The position numbers and the translations under genes were made by a program. From contig NZ_CP136758.1 in the NCBI RefSeq assembly GCF_032930845.1, positions 682,001 to 746,000 on the forward strand: 64,000 bases of DNA, written 5' to 3'. Positions 45,195 to 53,301 of the stretch are shown piece by piece; the stretch's first letter is position 1; the number at the start of each line of letters is the position of its first letter. The notes below the pieces were generated by a model, which saw only the letters and a list, made by a program, of their open reading frames with translations, was not told where the DNA came from and searched no databases. The DNA is from Parvularcula sp. LCG005. GTDB taxonomy: Bacteria > Pseudomonadota > Alphaproteobacteria > Caulobacterales > Parvularculaceae.

Positions 45195-45222
45195 GCCGGA
45201 TGTTCACGCATCCGGCGTTTTT
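45195..45222 (+). terminator. Terminator after the EF-hand gene
   Basis: Perfect eight-base stem GCCGGATG (45195-45202) / CATCCGGC (45209-45216), a six-base loop, then GTTTTTC. Confidence 0.85.
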
Positions 45223-45311
45223 CGTTGGCTTGGTCCGATCGGCAGCTCTCGACAGAGGGCCGGATTTGTGTTAGTTGCATATGAAACAAAAAATGAAGGG
45301 AGGCCCTTGAA

Positions 45312-46361
45312 ATGGCTATATTGGACAATCCGATCGGCACACGCGGCTTCGAATTTGTCAGCTATACTGGTGATGATGCACAGGCGCTCAGCCAGCTGTT
45401 TGACCGCATGGGCATCCCGGCTATCGCCCGGCACAAATCCCGGAACCTGACGATTCACCAGTCCGGCAAGGTCACGTTTCTGATCAATAATGAGCCATCA
45501 GGGCATGCCGGCGACTTCCGCGCTCAACATGGTAGCGGCGCGAACGCCATGGCCTTCCGTGTGGCAGATGCAGAGAAGGCCTACGCCGAGGCACTCAACC
45601 GTGGCGCAACGGCCGTTGAAGATGCTGATGATCCCATTCGCGCCCGGGCGATTGAAGCGATTGGCGGTTCACGGATCTATTTCATTGACGACGCCGTGGC
45701 GGCGGATTTCTACGAGAACGAATTCACCATCATGTCCGGTAATGAATGGAACCGCATCGGTCCGTCGGGACTGCAGTTCATTGATCACCTGACGCACAAT
45801 GTGCATCGTGGACAGATGAAGGTCTGGGCCGACTTCTATGAGCGGATCTTCAACTTCCGCGAAATTCGCCATTTCGACATCGAAGGCAAAAAGACTGGCC
45901 TTCATTCCAAGGCCATGACCAGTCCGTGCGGCCATATCCGCATCCCCCTGAACGAGAGCCAGGACGAAAAATCCCAGATCGAGGAATTCCTGCGCGAGTA
46001 TAATGGCGAAGGGATTCAGCATATCGCTCTGTCGGCTGCGGATATCTACGAGTCCATTCCGATGATGCGCCGCCGCGGTATTCATTTTCAGGACACGCCG
46101 GATACCTATTACGAACTCTTGCCCAATCGTCTGCCAGAGAACCGCGAGGATGTCGGCTTCCTCAGGAACGAAAAGATCCTTGTTGATGGTGGCGAAGCTC
46201 AGGGTGGCGGCTTCCTTCTACAGATCTTTACCCAGAACGTTATTGGTCCGATCTTTTTCGAGATTATTCAGCGCAAGGGGAATGAGGGTTTTGGCGAGGG
46301 GAACTTCCAGGCGCTCTTTGAATCGATCGAGCTGGATCAGGAGCGCCGCGGCGTAATCTGA
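45312..46361 (+). CDS. hppD: 4-hydroxyphenylpyruvate dioxygenase
   Basis: Converts 4-hydroxyphenylpyruvate to homogentisate in tyrosine breakdown and pigment or quinone supply. At 349 residues it fits the family. The iron ligands are His159 (IDHLTHNV), His237 (IQHIALS) and Glu317 (FFEIIQRKGNEGFGEGNF). The ATG at 45312 has GGGAGG before it. The rest of the homogentisate pathway is not in the window. A terminator follows. Confidence 0.95.
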   Translation: MAILDNPIGTRGFEFVSYTGDDAQALSQLFDRMGIPAIARHKSRNLTIHQSGKVTFLINNEPSGHAGDFRAQHGSGANAMAFRVADAEKAYAEALNRGATAVEDADDPIRARAIEAIGGSRIYFIDDAVAADFYENEFTIMSGNEWNRIGPSGLQFIDHLTHNVHRGQMKVWADFYERIFNFREIRHFDIEGKKTGLHSKAMTSPCGHIRIPLNESQDEKSQIEEFLREYNGEGIQHIALSAADIYESIPMMRRRGIHFQDTPDTYYELLPNRLPENREDVGFLRNEKILVDGGEAQGGGFLLQIFTQNVIGPIFFEIIQRKGNEGFGEGNFQALFESIELDQERRGVI

Positions 46362-46384
46362 TCCGGGGCACAGATAGAGTTGGG

Positions 46385-46412
46385 AACGCCGCCTCTCGGG
46401 GCGGCGTTTTGT
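46385..46412 (+). terminator. Terminator after hppD, overlapping a possible stress promoter
   Basis: Nine-base stem AACGCCGCC (46385-46393) / GGCGGCGTT (46400-46408) followed by TT. The same bases contain GGAAC (46383-46387), 17 bases, CGTT (46405-46408), an EcfG-type pattern. The pattern may be a chance result of the stem; see findings. Confidence 0.7.
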
Positions 46413-46466
46413 TGTCGTAACCGCAATCCGGACGATATCCCAGTCCGCGCCAACGACGAGAAACTC

Positions 46467-46712
46467 ATGCCCCTTGAAGCCCTGAACTGGCTCGCCAGCC
46501 TCACCTGCATCGTTGCCTCTGTTCTGGTGGCATCCAATATATCGCGACGCTGGTCGGGGATTGGCTTTATCATTTTCAGCGTATCTTCGGCCACATGGAT
46601 TGCCACCTCCATGATGGAAGATGAAAATCCGCTCCTGGTGCAGAATATCATTCTGCTCGCCGTCAATCTTTGGGGAGTTTACCGCTACCTGGTCATCAAG
46701 GCGAAGGACTAA
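46467..46712 (+). CDS. Small three-helix membrane protein
   Basis: An 81-residue hydrophobic protein with three predicted helices (WLASLTCIVASVLVA; GIGFIIFSVSSATWIATSM; NIILLAVNLWGVYRYLV). The last helix, with N-x-x-G-x-Y-R, recalls a fragment of small PnuC-like or CBU-type membrane proteins, but this is weak. The frame opens at 46380 inside the terminator; the ATG at 46467 is preferred. It ends tail to tail with topoisomerase IB. Confidence 0.6.
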   Translation: MPLEALNWLASLTCIVASVLVASNISRRWSGIGFIIFSVSSATWIATSMMEDENPLLVQNIILLAVNLWGVYRYLVIKAKD

Positions 46713-47704
46713 TCAGGACAGGAGGCGAGGAGCCCCAGGCACCGCCGTTCCGCTGCCTTCAATGCGGTGGGACCAGCCTCGGCCACATCCCCCCATGGAT
46801 CACGGGCGTAGACGATCACGCTGGGGTGGATATAGGACTTCCGCGCGATGGCGGGTGTATTGCCAAGGAAAGTGCTCGCTGCATCGCACGCCAGTTTTAT
46901 CGACGCAGTGTCAGGGTTGGACAGAACGGCCTTGGACGCTGCGACCGTTCCGCCCCAGGTCCGAAAGAATTTTGCTGTAAATGGAACGCCCATGGAATCA
47001 CTGATGAAGGCATTGACCTGACGCGCTGAGACAGGGGCCCCATGAACGGCGAATAGGCGTCGCTCCGAATGCTTCATCAGCCGACGGACCGTGCGGGTGA
47101 GGGTGGCATCGTCGATTTCAACATCCCGCTTTTTGCGACCTTTGGCGATGAAATGGAGAGCCAACCCTTCCTTCGACAGTTCGATATGATGTCGCTCAAG
47201 CCCCGTCGCGCCGATGGCGCCGGTACGGGTCTTGCGGCCACTTCCAATGCGCAGACCCGCAGAATCGAGCAGTCGAACAAGGGTTGCAAGAACGAAGGCC
47301 TCATCCTCTGCCGACCCCTGCAACGCGGATTTGACGCGTCGACGCAAGCGCGGCAGGCGCTCAGCAAAGAGCGCCAGCTGGTCGAACTTCGCCTGTTCAG
47401 CAGCGGCACGATAGTCGGGATGATAAATGTACTGCCGGCGCCCCTGACCATCGACGCCGCAGGCCTGAATATGATGATCGGGATGCTGAGCAATCCACAC
47501 ATCAGTCCAGGCCGGAGGGATGGCGAGCGCGCGCACACGGTTTAATTGCTGTTCAGATGGCCTGGTGCCCGCTTCTGTGACGAACCGGTGACCGCGTCCG
47601 CACCGTATGCGGGCAAATCCCGCTTCATAGGGCGTCGCCGGTTTCAGCCCCAGAATATCGGGCGTGACGTGGTGTGCGATTGCGGCGTGTGATGCAGTAT
47701 GCAT
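46709..47704 (-). CDS. DNA topoisomerase IB (poxvirus-like)
   Basis: About 331 residues of the bacterial type IB topoisomerase family, which relaxes supercoils by nicking one strand through a 3'-phosphotyrosine. N-terminal block: GFARIRCGRGHRFV and NRVRALAIPPAWTDVWI. The catalytic core has RIGSGR, KGRKKRDVEI, FFRTWGGTVAA and the nucleophile Tyr291 in ARKSYIHPSVI. A GTG at 47821 opens a longer frame that overlaps exoD; the ATG at 47704 is preferred. Confidence 0.9.
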   Translation of the reverse strand: MHTASHAAIAHHVTPDILGLKPATPYEAGFARIRCGRGHRFVTEAGTRPSEQQLNRVRALAIPPAWTDVWIAQHPDHHIQACGVDGQGRRQYIYHPDYRAAAEQAKFDQLALFAERLPRLRRRVKSALQGSAEDEAFVLATLVRLLDSAGLRIGSGRKTRTGAIGATGLERHHIELSKEGLALHFIAKGRKKRDVEIDDATLTRTVRRLMKHSERRLFAVHGAPVSARQVNAFISDSMGVPFTAKFFRTWGGTVAASKAVLSNPDTASIKLACDAASTFLGNTPAIARKSYIHPSVIVYARDPWGDVAEAGPTALKAAERRCLGLLASCPD

Positions 47705-47810
47705 GAAAGCTCTTGGGTCTGTTCCTGTAGCGAAACGCGGAAACAGCCATGCTGTTGCACCGTGGCGGCCGCGGCACGGAACCGCAGCTGAGTCGTGGCG
47801 TTTATCTTCC

Positions 47811-48413
47811 ATGACGACCACAGGCGTTCACAGTGTGTATGATATTCTGTCCGGGCTCGACCGCGTAGCCGCAGAACGATCAAAAGTCAGCATTGGCGAT
47901 GCGATAGAAGCGTTCGGCCGCCGTAGCTATGGCCCACTGCTGATCCTGCCCGCCGCCTTGGAGATATCACCCATCGGTGGCATTCCGGGAATACCCACTT
48001 TTCTCGCTCTTATCATTGCTATCGTCTCGGTACAGATCATGATCGGCCGTGACCACGTGGCCTTACCTGGACTAATCGAGAGACGTCGTCTGTCATCCCG
48101 CAAAGTCAGCGACGCCGCAGATGCGTTGCAGCCACTCGCGCGGCGCCTGGACCGATGGTTTCACGGCCGGATGAGATCCATGGTCCGTCCCGGGACAATG
48201 CGTATCGCTGCGGGGGTCTGTATCCTCCTGACCTTGACCGTGCCGCCACTGGAATTGATCCCGTTTGCGAGCACAATCCCCATGGCCGCCATCCTCCTGT
48301 TTGGTGTTGCAATAACCGTTCGGGACGGTCTTCTGATGACGGTTGCCATGGCCGTCAGCGCAATGGCGCTGACAGGGGCCGGCTACCTGATCGTCACCAA
48401 GATCCTCATGTGA
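47811..48413 (+). CDS. ExoD-family membrane protein
   Basis: About 200 residues matching the ExoD family, first linked to exopolysaccharide production and alkaline tolerance in rhizobia. Marks: VSIGDAIEAFGRRSYGPLLILPAALEISPIGGIPGIPTFLALIIAI in the first half, LIERRRLSSRKV, and two helices near the C-terminus. It is probably an inner-membrane protein. Its ATG at 47811 lies just outside the divergent topoisomerase start. The molecular role is unknown. Confidence 0.85.
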   Translation: MTTTGVHSVYDILSGLDRVAAERSKVSIGDAIEAFGRRSYGPLLILPAALEISPIGGIPGIPTFLALIIAIVSVQIMIGRDHVALPGLIERRRLSSRKVSDAADALQPLARRLDRWFHGRMRSMVRPGTMRIAAGVCILLTLTVPPLELIPFASTIPMAAILLFGVAITVRDGLLMTVAMAVSAMALTGAGYLIVTKILM

Positions 48414-48423
48414 AGCGCCCACG

Positions 48424-48458
48424 AAAAAGCGCCCGCGGCGGGGCCGGGGCGCTTTTTT
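48424..48458. terminator. Two-way terminator between exoD and a small membrane protein
   Basis: Stem AGCGCCC (48428-48434) / GGGCGCT (48447-48453), extended by an A-run on the left and a T-run on the right (CTTTTTT), so it can stop transcripts from both sides. Confidence 0.8.
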
Positions 48459-48477
48459 AGTCGATAGGATGTTGCCG

Positions 48478-48708
48478 TCAGGCGGCGAAGATCAGATAGG
48501 CGCCGATAAGGCAAACAAATGCGGCAACAGACGAATAGATCAGAATCTGGCGCACGTGGTCACCCGTGTGACCTTGCCGGACATCCTGAGTCGTTCGGGT
48601 TTCAGAATGGTTTGAGGCCGTCTCTGAATTCGGAACAACAAATGCGGTGTCCGTATTCTGCTTTTCCGCCTCGTCCGGGCCGGTGTGGGTAGCTTCCGGG
48701 GTTACCAT
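48478..48708 (-). CDS. Small tail-anchored membrane protein
   Basis: A 76-residue protein. Residues 1-50 are polar and probably disordered, rich in T, E and H. A single membrane helix (ILIYSSVAAFVCLIGAYLIFAA) ends at the C-terminus. Of the starts at 48741 and 48708, the second has GAGGA before it. Upstream on its strand a GGAAC (48800-48796), 17 bases, GGTT pattern resembles a general-stress promoter. No family recognised. Confidence 0.6.
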   Translation of the reverse strand: MVTPEATHTGPDEAEKQNTDTAFVVPNSETASNHSETRTTQDVRQGHTGDHVRQILIYSSVAAFVCLIGAYLIFAA

Positions 48709-48830
48709 AACGTTCCTCTCATGATCCTGTATGCAGAGCAAAATCTCTCTGCGTCGCGAATAGTATGCCTATAGAACCCGCCAGCGCGGCAGATAGTTCC
48801 CTCTGATGCCGTTCTGTCGCAGTCTGCGAC

Positions 48831-48855
48831 GGAACGACCGGCCGGTGGCAGCGTT
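48831..48855 (+). promoter_or_regulatory. EcfG-type general-stress promoter of the FMN reductase gene
   Basis: GGAAC (48831-48835), exactly 16 bases, CGTT (48852-48855): an exact match to the alphaproteobacterial sigma-EcfG consensus, 30 bases before the GTG at 48885. It suggests that the FMN reductase and perhaps the coupled YihY gene belong to the general stress regulon. Confidence 0.6.
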
Positions 48856-48884
48856 AATCTCGGTCAGCAAACGGGGCGAAAATC

Positions 48885-49436
48885 GTGACCAAAATCGTTG
48901 GAATTTCAGGCAGCTTGCGCGAAAAGTCGTACAATACCGCGACCTTACATGCTGTTGGGCAGTATTTCCCGGGCATCGACTATAGCGTCGTGACGCTTGA
49001 GGATGTTGAACCATTTAATCAGGACGTGGAAGAAAAAGGGTGGCCACCAGGAGTTCAGCGTATTCGCAAGGCCGTGGAAGTGGCAGACGCCGTCATCTTT
49101 GCGACACCCGAGTATAATTACTCTGTAACCGGTGTTTTGAAGAACGCAATTGACTGGTTGTCGCGCCCGGCGCGGAAGTCGCCCCTGTTCGGCAAACCGG
49201 CAGCCATTGTGGGCGCCTCAATGAGTATGGTCGGAACAGCACGAGCTCAGGCGCATCTGCGCCAAATTCTGTTTTACAATGCCATGCCCGTTCTGGCCTC
49301 TGCCGAAGTGCTGATTGCCAAGGCACAGGACCGCTTTGACGAGGATGGTCATCTTACCGATCAGGACACGAAGTCGTTTCTGGCGACCTTCGCGGCGGAG
49401 TTCGTCGACTGGATAAAACTCCAGACGCCTGAATGA
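48885..49436 (+). CDS. NADPH-dependent FMN reductase family protein
   Basis: A 183-residue flavodoxin-fold protein. The FMN phosphate loop is GISGSLREKSYNTA (7-20), the flavin-ring loop TPEYNYSVTGVLKNAIDWLSRP (about 73-94). Family members reduce FMN, quinones, chromate or azo dyes; here a quinone-protecting stress role would fit the promoter. A GTG start is used. The following YihY gene overlaps its stop by four bases. Confidence 0.88.
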   Translation: MTKIVGISGSLREKSYNTATLHAVGQYFPGIDYSVVTLEDVEPFNQDVEEKGWPPGVQRIRKAVEVADAVIFATPEYNYSVTGVLKNAIDWLSRPARKSPLFGKPAAIVGASMSMVGTARAQAHLRQILFYNAMPVLASAEVLIAKAQDRFDEDGHLTDQDTKSFLATFAAEFVDWIKLQTPE

Positions 49437-50422
49437 GCACGCCCGACCAGCAGGAAGCTGTCAGGCCACATCGTTTCGCACGGAAGACGCGAGAGGACTG
49501 CAGCGCGCCGTCGCCCTTCGCGCTGCCACTGGTGGCATGGCGCCGCGCGATCTTTCGGACGGCCGGACAGATCGGTGACGACAATCTGGCGCTCGTTGCC
49601 GGTGGCTGTGCGTTCTTTACCCTCCTATCGCTTTTCCCAGCCATGACGGCGATCATTTCTCTTTATGGTCTGATTGCCGAGCCGCAGCAGGTCTTCCGGG
49701 ATCTGAGTTTTCTGGCCGATATCGCGCCGGGTGATGCCATGTCGCTGCTGCAGCGTCAGACCCAGAACCTCACGGACAGCTCAACATCCGGACTGGGGGT
49801 CAGTTTCGCCGTCAGCTTGGCTATCAGCCTTTGGGGCGCGAGTCGTACGACACGGTCGATGATGGGCGCACTGAATATCGTCTATGGTGAAAAAGAAAAG
49901 CGGGGCTTTGTCCGTCTGAATTTCCAGATCGTCGGAACCACGATCATCGGTATTGCGGCGGTGACGCTGTTGCTGCTCACCATCACGGCCATGCCCATCA
50001 TCGTCGGTGCCATTTTCGATGAACAATATGCGCAGCGTCTCGCGATCGTGCTTACCTGGTGCGTCGTGGCCGTCGCAATGGTCACCACGTTAATGCTGCT
50101 TTATCGCTTCGGGCCAAGCCGCGCCAATGCACAATGGCTATGGGTCTTGCCCGGGGCACTGATCGGGGTCGTGACGTGGGTCATCGCATCTCTCGTGTTC
50201 TCCGTCTACGTCTCGCAGATCGCCAATTTTTCAGGCGTGTACGGCGCGTTTGGCACATTGGTCGTTCTGCTGATGTGGATATATTGGAGCTTTCTGGTGG
50301 TTCTTCTGGGAGCAGAGCTGAACGCAGAGCTCGAGCATGAGGTCAGTCCGGACACGACCACCGGCCACCCGCAGCCCCTGGGTGATCGGCAGGCGAAAAT
50401 GGCCGACCGCCTGGCGCGATAA
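49433..50422 (+). CDS. YihY/BrkB-family inner-membrane protein
   Basis: A 329-residue protein with about six membrane helices (from residue 55 to 300). Family marks: FFTLLSLFPAMTAIISLYGL, ISLWGASRTTRSMMGALNIVYGEKEKRGF and the C-terminal YGAFGTLVVLLMWIYWSFLVVLLGAELNAELEHE. Sometimes annotated as ribonuclease BN, which is not correct for this family; the true function is unknown. Overlap with the FMN reductase gene implies co-expression. Confidence 0.88.
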   Translation: MSTPDQQEAVRPHRFARKTREDCSAPSPFALPLVAWRRAIFRTAGQIGDDNLALVAGGCAFFTLLSLFPAMTAIISLYGLIAEPQQVFRDLSFLADIAPGDAMSLLQRQTQNLTDSSTSGLGVSFAVSLAISLWGASRTTRSMMGALNIVYGEKEKRGFVRLNFQIVGTTIIGIAAVTLLLLTITAMPIIVGAIFDEQYAQRLAIVLTWCVVAVAMVTTLMLLYRFGPSRANAQWLWVLPGALIGVVTWVIASLVFSVYVSQIANFSGVYGAFGTLVVLLMWIYWSFLVVLLGAELNAELEHEVSPDTTTGHPQPLGDRQAKMADRLAR

Positions 50423-50537
50423 CCATTGATCCGCAGCAGGCTATATTCTCTTTGTCATCGTTGCGCGGCGCATCGCTTACAAAGGCAGCGTTCGCCTTTG
50501 GTCCTTGACGAGTGGATGAAAGGAAGCTGGACCAGTC

Positions 50538-50741
50538 TTGAGGGAGACGAGCAATGGCGGCCATAATGACTGGACGGGCAATATCGCCATCTGTCAGGAG
50601 GCGGCCAAGCGATGCGTCGTCCTGCTGGCCAATTCGGTTCGCGCCGAGATGATCTATCCCGAAATCGTCGAAATAGTTCTGGGCGAAACCAACTACCCCT
50701 GGTGGTGGACCTACCCGGATCTGCACGGGGAAGCGGAATAA
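50538..50741 (+). pseudogene. C-terminal remnant of a beta-lactamase-family serine hydrolase
   Basis: A 67-residue frame beginning at a TTG. The readable part GGHNDWTGNIAICQ and CVVLLANSVR...IYPEIVEIVLG resembles the last strands and helix of class C beta-lactamase-like serine hydrolases (GHxGxTG, VVLLTN). The SxxK and YxN parts are absent, and no start or ribosome site is visible. Just upstream, MKGSWTSLEGDEQW lies in another frame and ends at once. The whole reads as a decayed gene end. The family match is from memory only. Confidence 0.5.
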
Positions 50742-50956
50742 AATCGGTGCGCCAATGAACTGACGGCGCAAATCCGGATCAATTGAGCCGAAATTCGCAT
50801 GTTCGGCTATCATGCTTGATTTATTTTATTGACGCTACCACTGAGCACGGCGAAATTCTTGCCGGGGGAAATTCTATTCACAACAGTCTTATCCCCGATT
50901 GTGCATCAGGTCGGTGAACGCCATCGCGTTGCCGTGGAGATAAAAGGCTCCCTAAA

Positions 50957-52513
50957 ATGAAGTCAAAAAAATTATTGCCCCTGTTCAGTGGGGCGATCGT
51001 GGGTGGATTGGCCAGCATCGGCTCGGCGGCGGCGGATTGTCAGGACCTGACGGTCAAGGACGACGAGATTATCCTGTACATCGACGCCAATTGCGAGGGG
51101 AACATCAAGATTTTTGGCGTTGGCTCGCATCCTCATATTGGGGACTGGAGCGATGAAACCTCCTCGATCAAGGTCGGGAAGAACGTCAAGGCGACGATCT
51201 ACAAGGATTCAAACCTTAGCTCGCCAAACGAATCGGCGACCCTGTGGAATGGCGACTATCCGCACCTGCAATGGTTTGGCGACGAGATGAGCTCGGTCAA
51301 GGTCGAAGCCGTTGAGCCTGGTACCCAGGTCATCACCATGTTCGAGAACGACAAGGATGCCAATCAGGACCGGCGCCAGACGTTCCATCGCGTGGCCGTC
51401 GGCGAGTACAATGCCGGTGACAACCCGCACCAGCTTCTGCTGGCCGACATGATGACGATGATGTTCATTCCCCAAGGCATGAAAGTGACCGTCTGGGACG
51501 AACACAAGAAACAGGGCGCAAGCGAAACGTACGAAGCCATTGACGGTGCACGAACGATCAACTTCGCCGATGAAGGCTGGAACGACATGATTTCCAGCAT
51601 CAAGGTCGATCGCGTCGGCTATGAGCTGTACAAGGTCAGTACCTGGAAGGACAAGGAAACGCTTGAGGCGGATGAAAAATCCACAATCGGTGTTGGTAAT
51701 ACGTGCAGCCACGATGCCAATGCCAGCGATGCCAAGACCTGTTCTATCACCGTCGGCTATTCCGAAGATACGACCACATCGTTTTCTTGGAATGAGGAAA
51801 CATCGATCTCTGCTGGTCTGACTGTGTCCGAAAACGCCTCTGTGGGTGTGGAAGGTGTCGGTAGCGTTGGTGAAGAAGTCAGCGTTTCGACCGAACTGAC
51901 CCAGTCATTCGGCGTGGGTGGTGAAGACTCAAAAACCCAACAGAAAAGCATGAGCTTCACTGATGAAATCACGGTCGAACCCGGCGAGGTCATTCGCGGC
52001 GAAGTCACGGCGGTGAAGAAGAAGGTCAAGCTCTATCCACTCTACCACTACCGTCCCGTTGGTTCATCCTCCAGCAAGGACGAATATACGCGCAAGGGCA
52101 CGATCACGGTTGATTCCTACGCGGATGTAGAGGGAACAACGACGGTCATTCGCAGTGCGGCTCTGTCGAACAGCGCCATGATCCCTTCCGTCATGCCGGG
52201 CACGATCCTGAATATCGACGAGAAGCACTATACCGCAAACAAGGCCTATTACCTCGTCCTGCAGAAAGACGGCAATCTTGTCGTGTACGACGCAAATGAC
52301 AGCTTTGTCTGGGGCAGCCACAACGATGCGAATACGCCGCTGAACGGCAAACATGCCGAACTCAAGGTTTCCGGCAATTTCGTCCTTGAAGACGGTGCCG
52401 ACAATATTCTCTGGCAGACGGGTATTGAAAATCCGCAAGCCCGACTTGCGATTGAAAACCGCCAGCTGAAGGTCGTCGACAAAACCAACCAGACGCTCTG
52501 GCCAAAGAACTGA
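50957..52513 (+). CDS. Secreted crystallin-aerolysin-lectin protein (putative pore-forming toxin)
   Basis: A 518-residue protein with a signal peptide (LFSGAIVGGLASIGSAAA, cut near 27). Three beta-gamma-crystallin-like ends repeat: DETSSIKV (66-73), DEMSSVKV (109-116) and DMISSIKV (210-217), each after an aromatic-rich strand. Residues about 262-395 are long alternating S/T and hydrophobic strands (TTTSFSWNEETSISAGLTV, VSTELTQSFGV) as in aerolysin/ETX-MTX2 pore-forming domains. Residues about 410-516 form a bulb-type lectin domain, with the mannose motif QKDGNLVVY (436-444) exactly Q-x-D-x-N-x-V-x-Y and a weaker second repeat. Probable secreted, membrane-acting protein that binds mannose. A weak TTGACG lies at 50829. 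Confidence 0.72.
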   Translation: MKSKKLLPLFSGAIVGGLASIGSAAADCQDLTVKDDEIILYIDANCEGNIKIFGVGSHPHIGDWSDETSSIKVGKNVKATIYKDSNLSSPNESATLWNGDYPHLQWFGDEMSSVKVEAVEPGTQVITMFENDKDANQDRRQTFHRVAVGEYNAGDNPHQLLLADMMTMMFIPQGMKVTVWDEHKKQGASETYEAIDGARTINFADEGWNDMISSIKVDRVGYELYKVSTWKDKETLEADEKSTIGVGNTCSHDANASDAKTCSITVGYSEDTTTSFSWNEETSISAGLTVSENASVGVEGVGSVGEEVSVSTELTQSFGVGGEDSKTQQKSMSFTDEITVEPGEVIRGEVTAVKKKVKLYPLYHYRPVGSSSSKDEYTRKGTITVDSYADVEGTTTVIRSAALSNSAMIPSVMPGTILNIDEKHYTANKAYYLVLQKDGNLVVYDANDSFVWGSHNDANTPLNGKHAELKVSGNFVLEDGADNILWQTGIENPQARLAIENRQLKVVDKTNQTLWPKN

Positions 52514-52567
52514 TCGGGGTAGGGGGGGGCCGCACCTGCATCCCCGTCTCTCAATCGTGCAAAGACG

Positions 52568-52598
52568 AAAACGGCGGCTCTTGGGTCGCCGTTTTTTG
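52568..52598 (+). terminator. Terminator after the crystallin-aerolysin-lectin gene
   Basis: Stem AACGGCG (52570-52576) / CGCCGTT (52587-52593), a ten-base loop, then TTTT. It ends the accessory pocket before tRNA-Arg. Confidence 0.8.
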
Positions 52599-52642
52599 TC
52601 GCGTCGAGATGCTGCTGCCGATGGTGATGAAATAGGAAAAAC

Positions 52643-52719
52643 TGGCGACCCCTGTAGGATTCGAACCTACGACCGTTCGCTTAGAAGGCGAGTGCTCTAT
52701 CCAGCTGAGCTAAGGGGCC
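52643..52719 (-). tRNA. tRNA-Arg (TCT)
   Basis: 77 bases with CCA encoded. Acceptor GGCCCCT/AGGGGTC, D-arm GCTCAGCTGGATAGAGC, anticodon loop CTTCTAA reading TCT, T-arm GTAGG/CCTAC with TTCGAAT. Its 3' end faces the pocket with the crystallin-lectin gene. tRNA 3' ends are common integration points, but I found no repeat of the 3' end nearby. Confidence 0.93.
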
Positions 52720-52778
52720 GAACCGGCGTTATATCGTGAAAATTCGTGAAGGCACCCCAAAAGAGGCGCAAAGGATGC

Positions 52779-53087
52779 TTAGTGCGTCCAGGGCATCCGG
52801 CGGCGATAGGAGAAGTTGTCGCTATAGGCTTTGATCACAGGCTTTGCGACGTTGCGGTCGATGACCTCATGCGCGATCTTGTGTTCCTTGGCGTAGGCGA
52901 TGGCCGCTTCCTTGGTGTCGAACTTCAGCCGCACTTCGCTCGCGAGCATATCTGAACCGGAGGTCCAGCCCATCAGCGGATCAGTTGTGCGCGGAGATTG
53001 CTGTTCGAATTCGAGGACCCAGTTCTGCGCTTTGGTCTTACCGGACTGCATGGCCGTTTTGGCTGGCTGGTAGATGCGCGCTAACAT
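52779..53087 (-). CDS. NDUFS4-like complex I accessory protein
   Basis: A 102-residue protein of the ETC complex I conserved-region family (mitochondrial NDUFS4/AQDQ relatives found in alphaproteobacteria). Marks: LARIYQPAKTAMQSGK, NWVLEFEQQSPRTTDPLMGWTSGSDM and FDTKEAAIAYAKEHKI. It stabilises the peripheral arm of NADH:quinone oxidoreductase. The frame opens at 53204 inside tRNA-Pro; the ATG at 53087, after GAGGAG, is right. Nuo genes are elsewhere. Confidence 0.92.
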   Translation of the reverse strand: MLARIYQPAKTAMQSGKTKAQNWVLEFEQQSPRTTDPLMGWTSGSDMLASEVRLKFDTKEAAIAYAKEHKIAHEVIDRNVAKPVIKAYSDNFSYRRRMPWTH

Positions 53088-53118
53088 GGACGGCTCCTCT
53101 ATCCTGTTCCTTGGTGGA

Positions 53119-53195
<77 letters not shown>

Positions 53196-53301
53196 ATGGA
53201 CCACCTTAGGAAGCGGCCCGATAGCACATGTTTTTCAGGGGTAGAAGAGATATTTCACGAGTTTTCTCCACTTTCCGTCCAAACCGACGCAGCCCTATAA
53301 G

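Noticed and set aside
50343-50813. 156-residue leftward open frame over the pocket
   Set aside because: Overlaps the end of yihY; the opposite strand shows the better serine-hydrolase remnant; no motif.
52643-52719. Attachment site repeat of the tRNA-Arg 3' end
   Set aside because: No second copy of the 3' end was found between 50423 and 52642, and no integrase is present.
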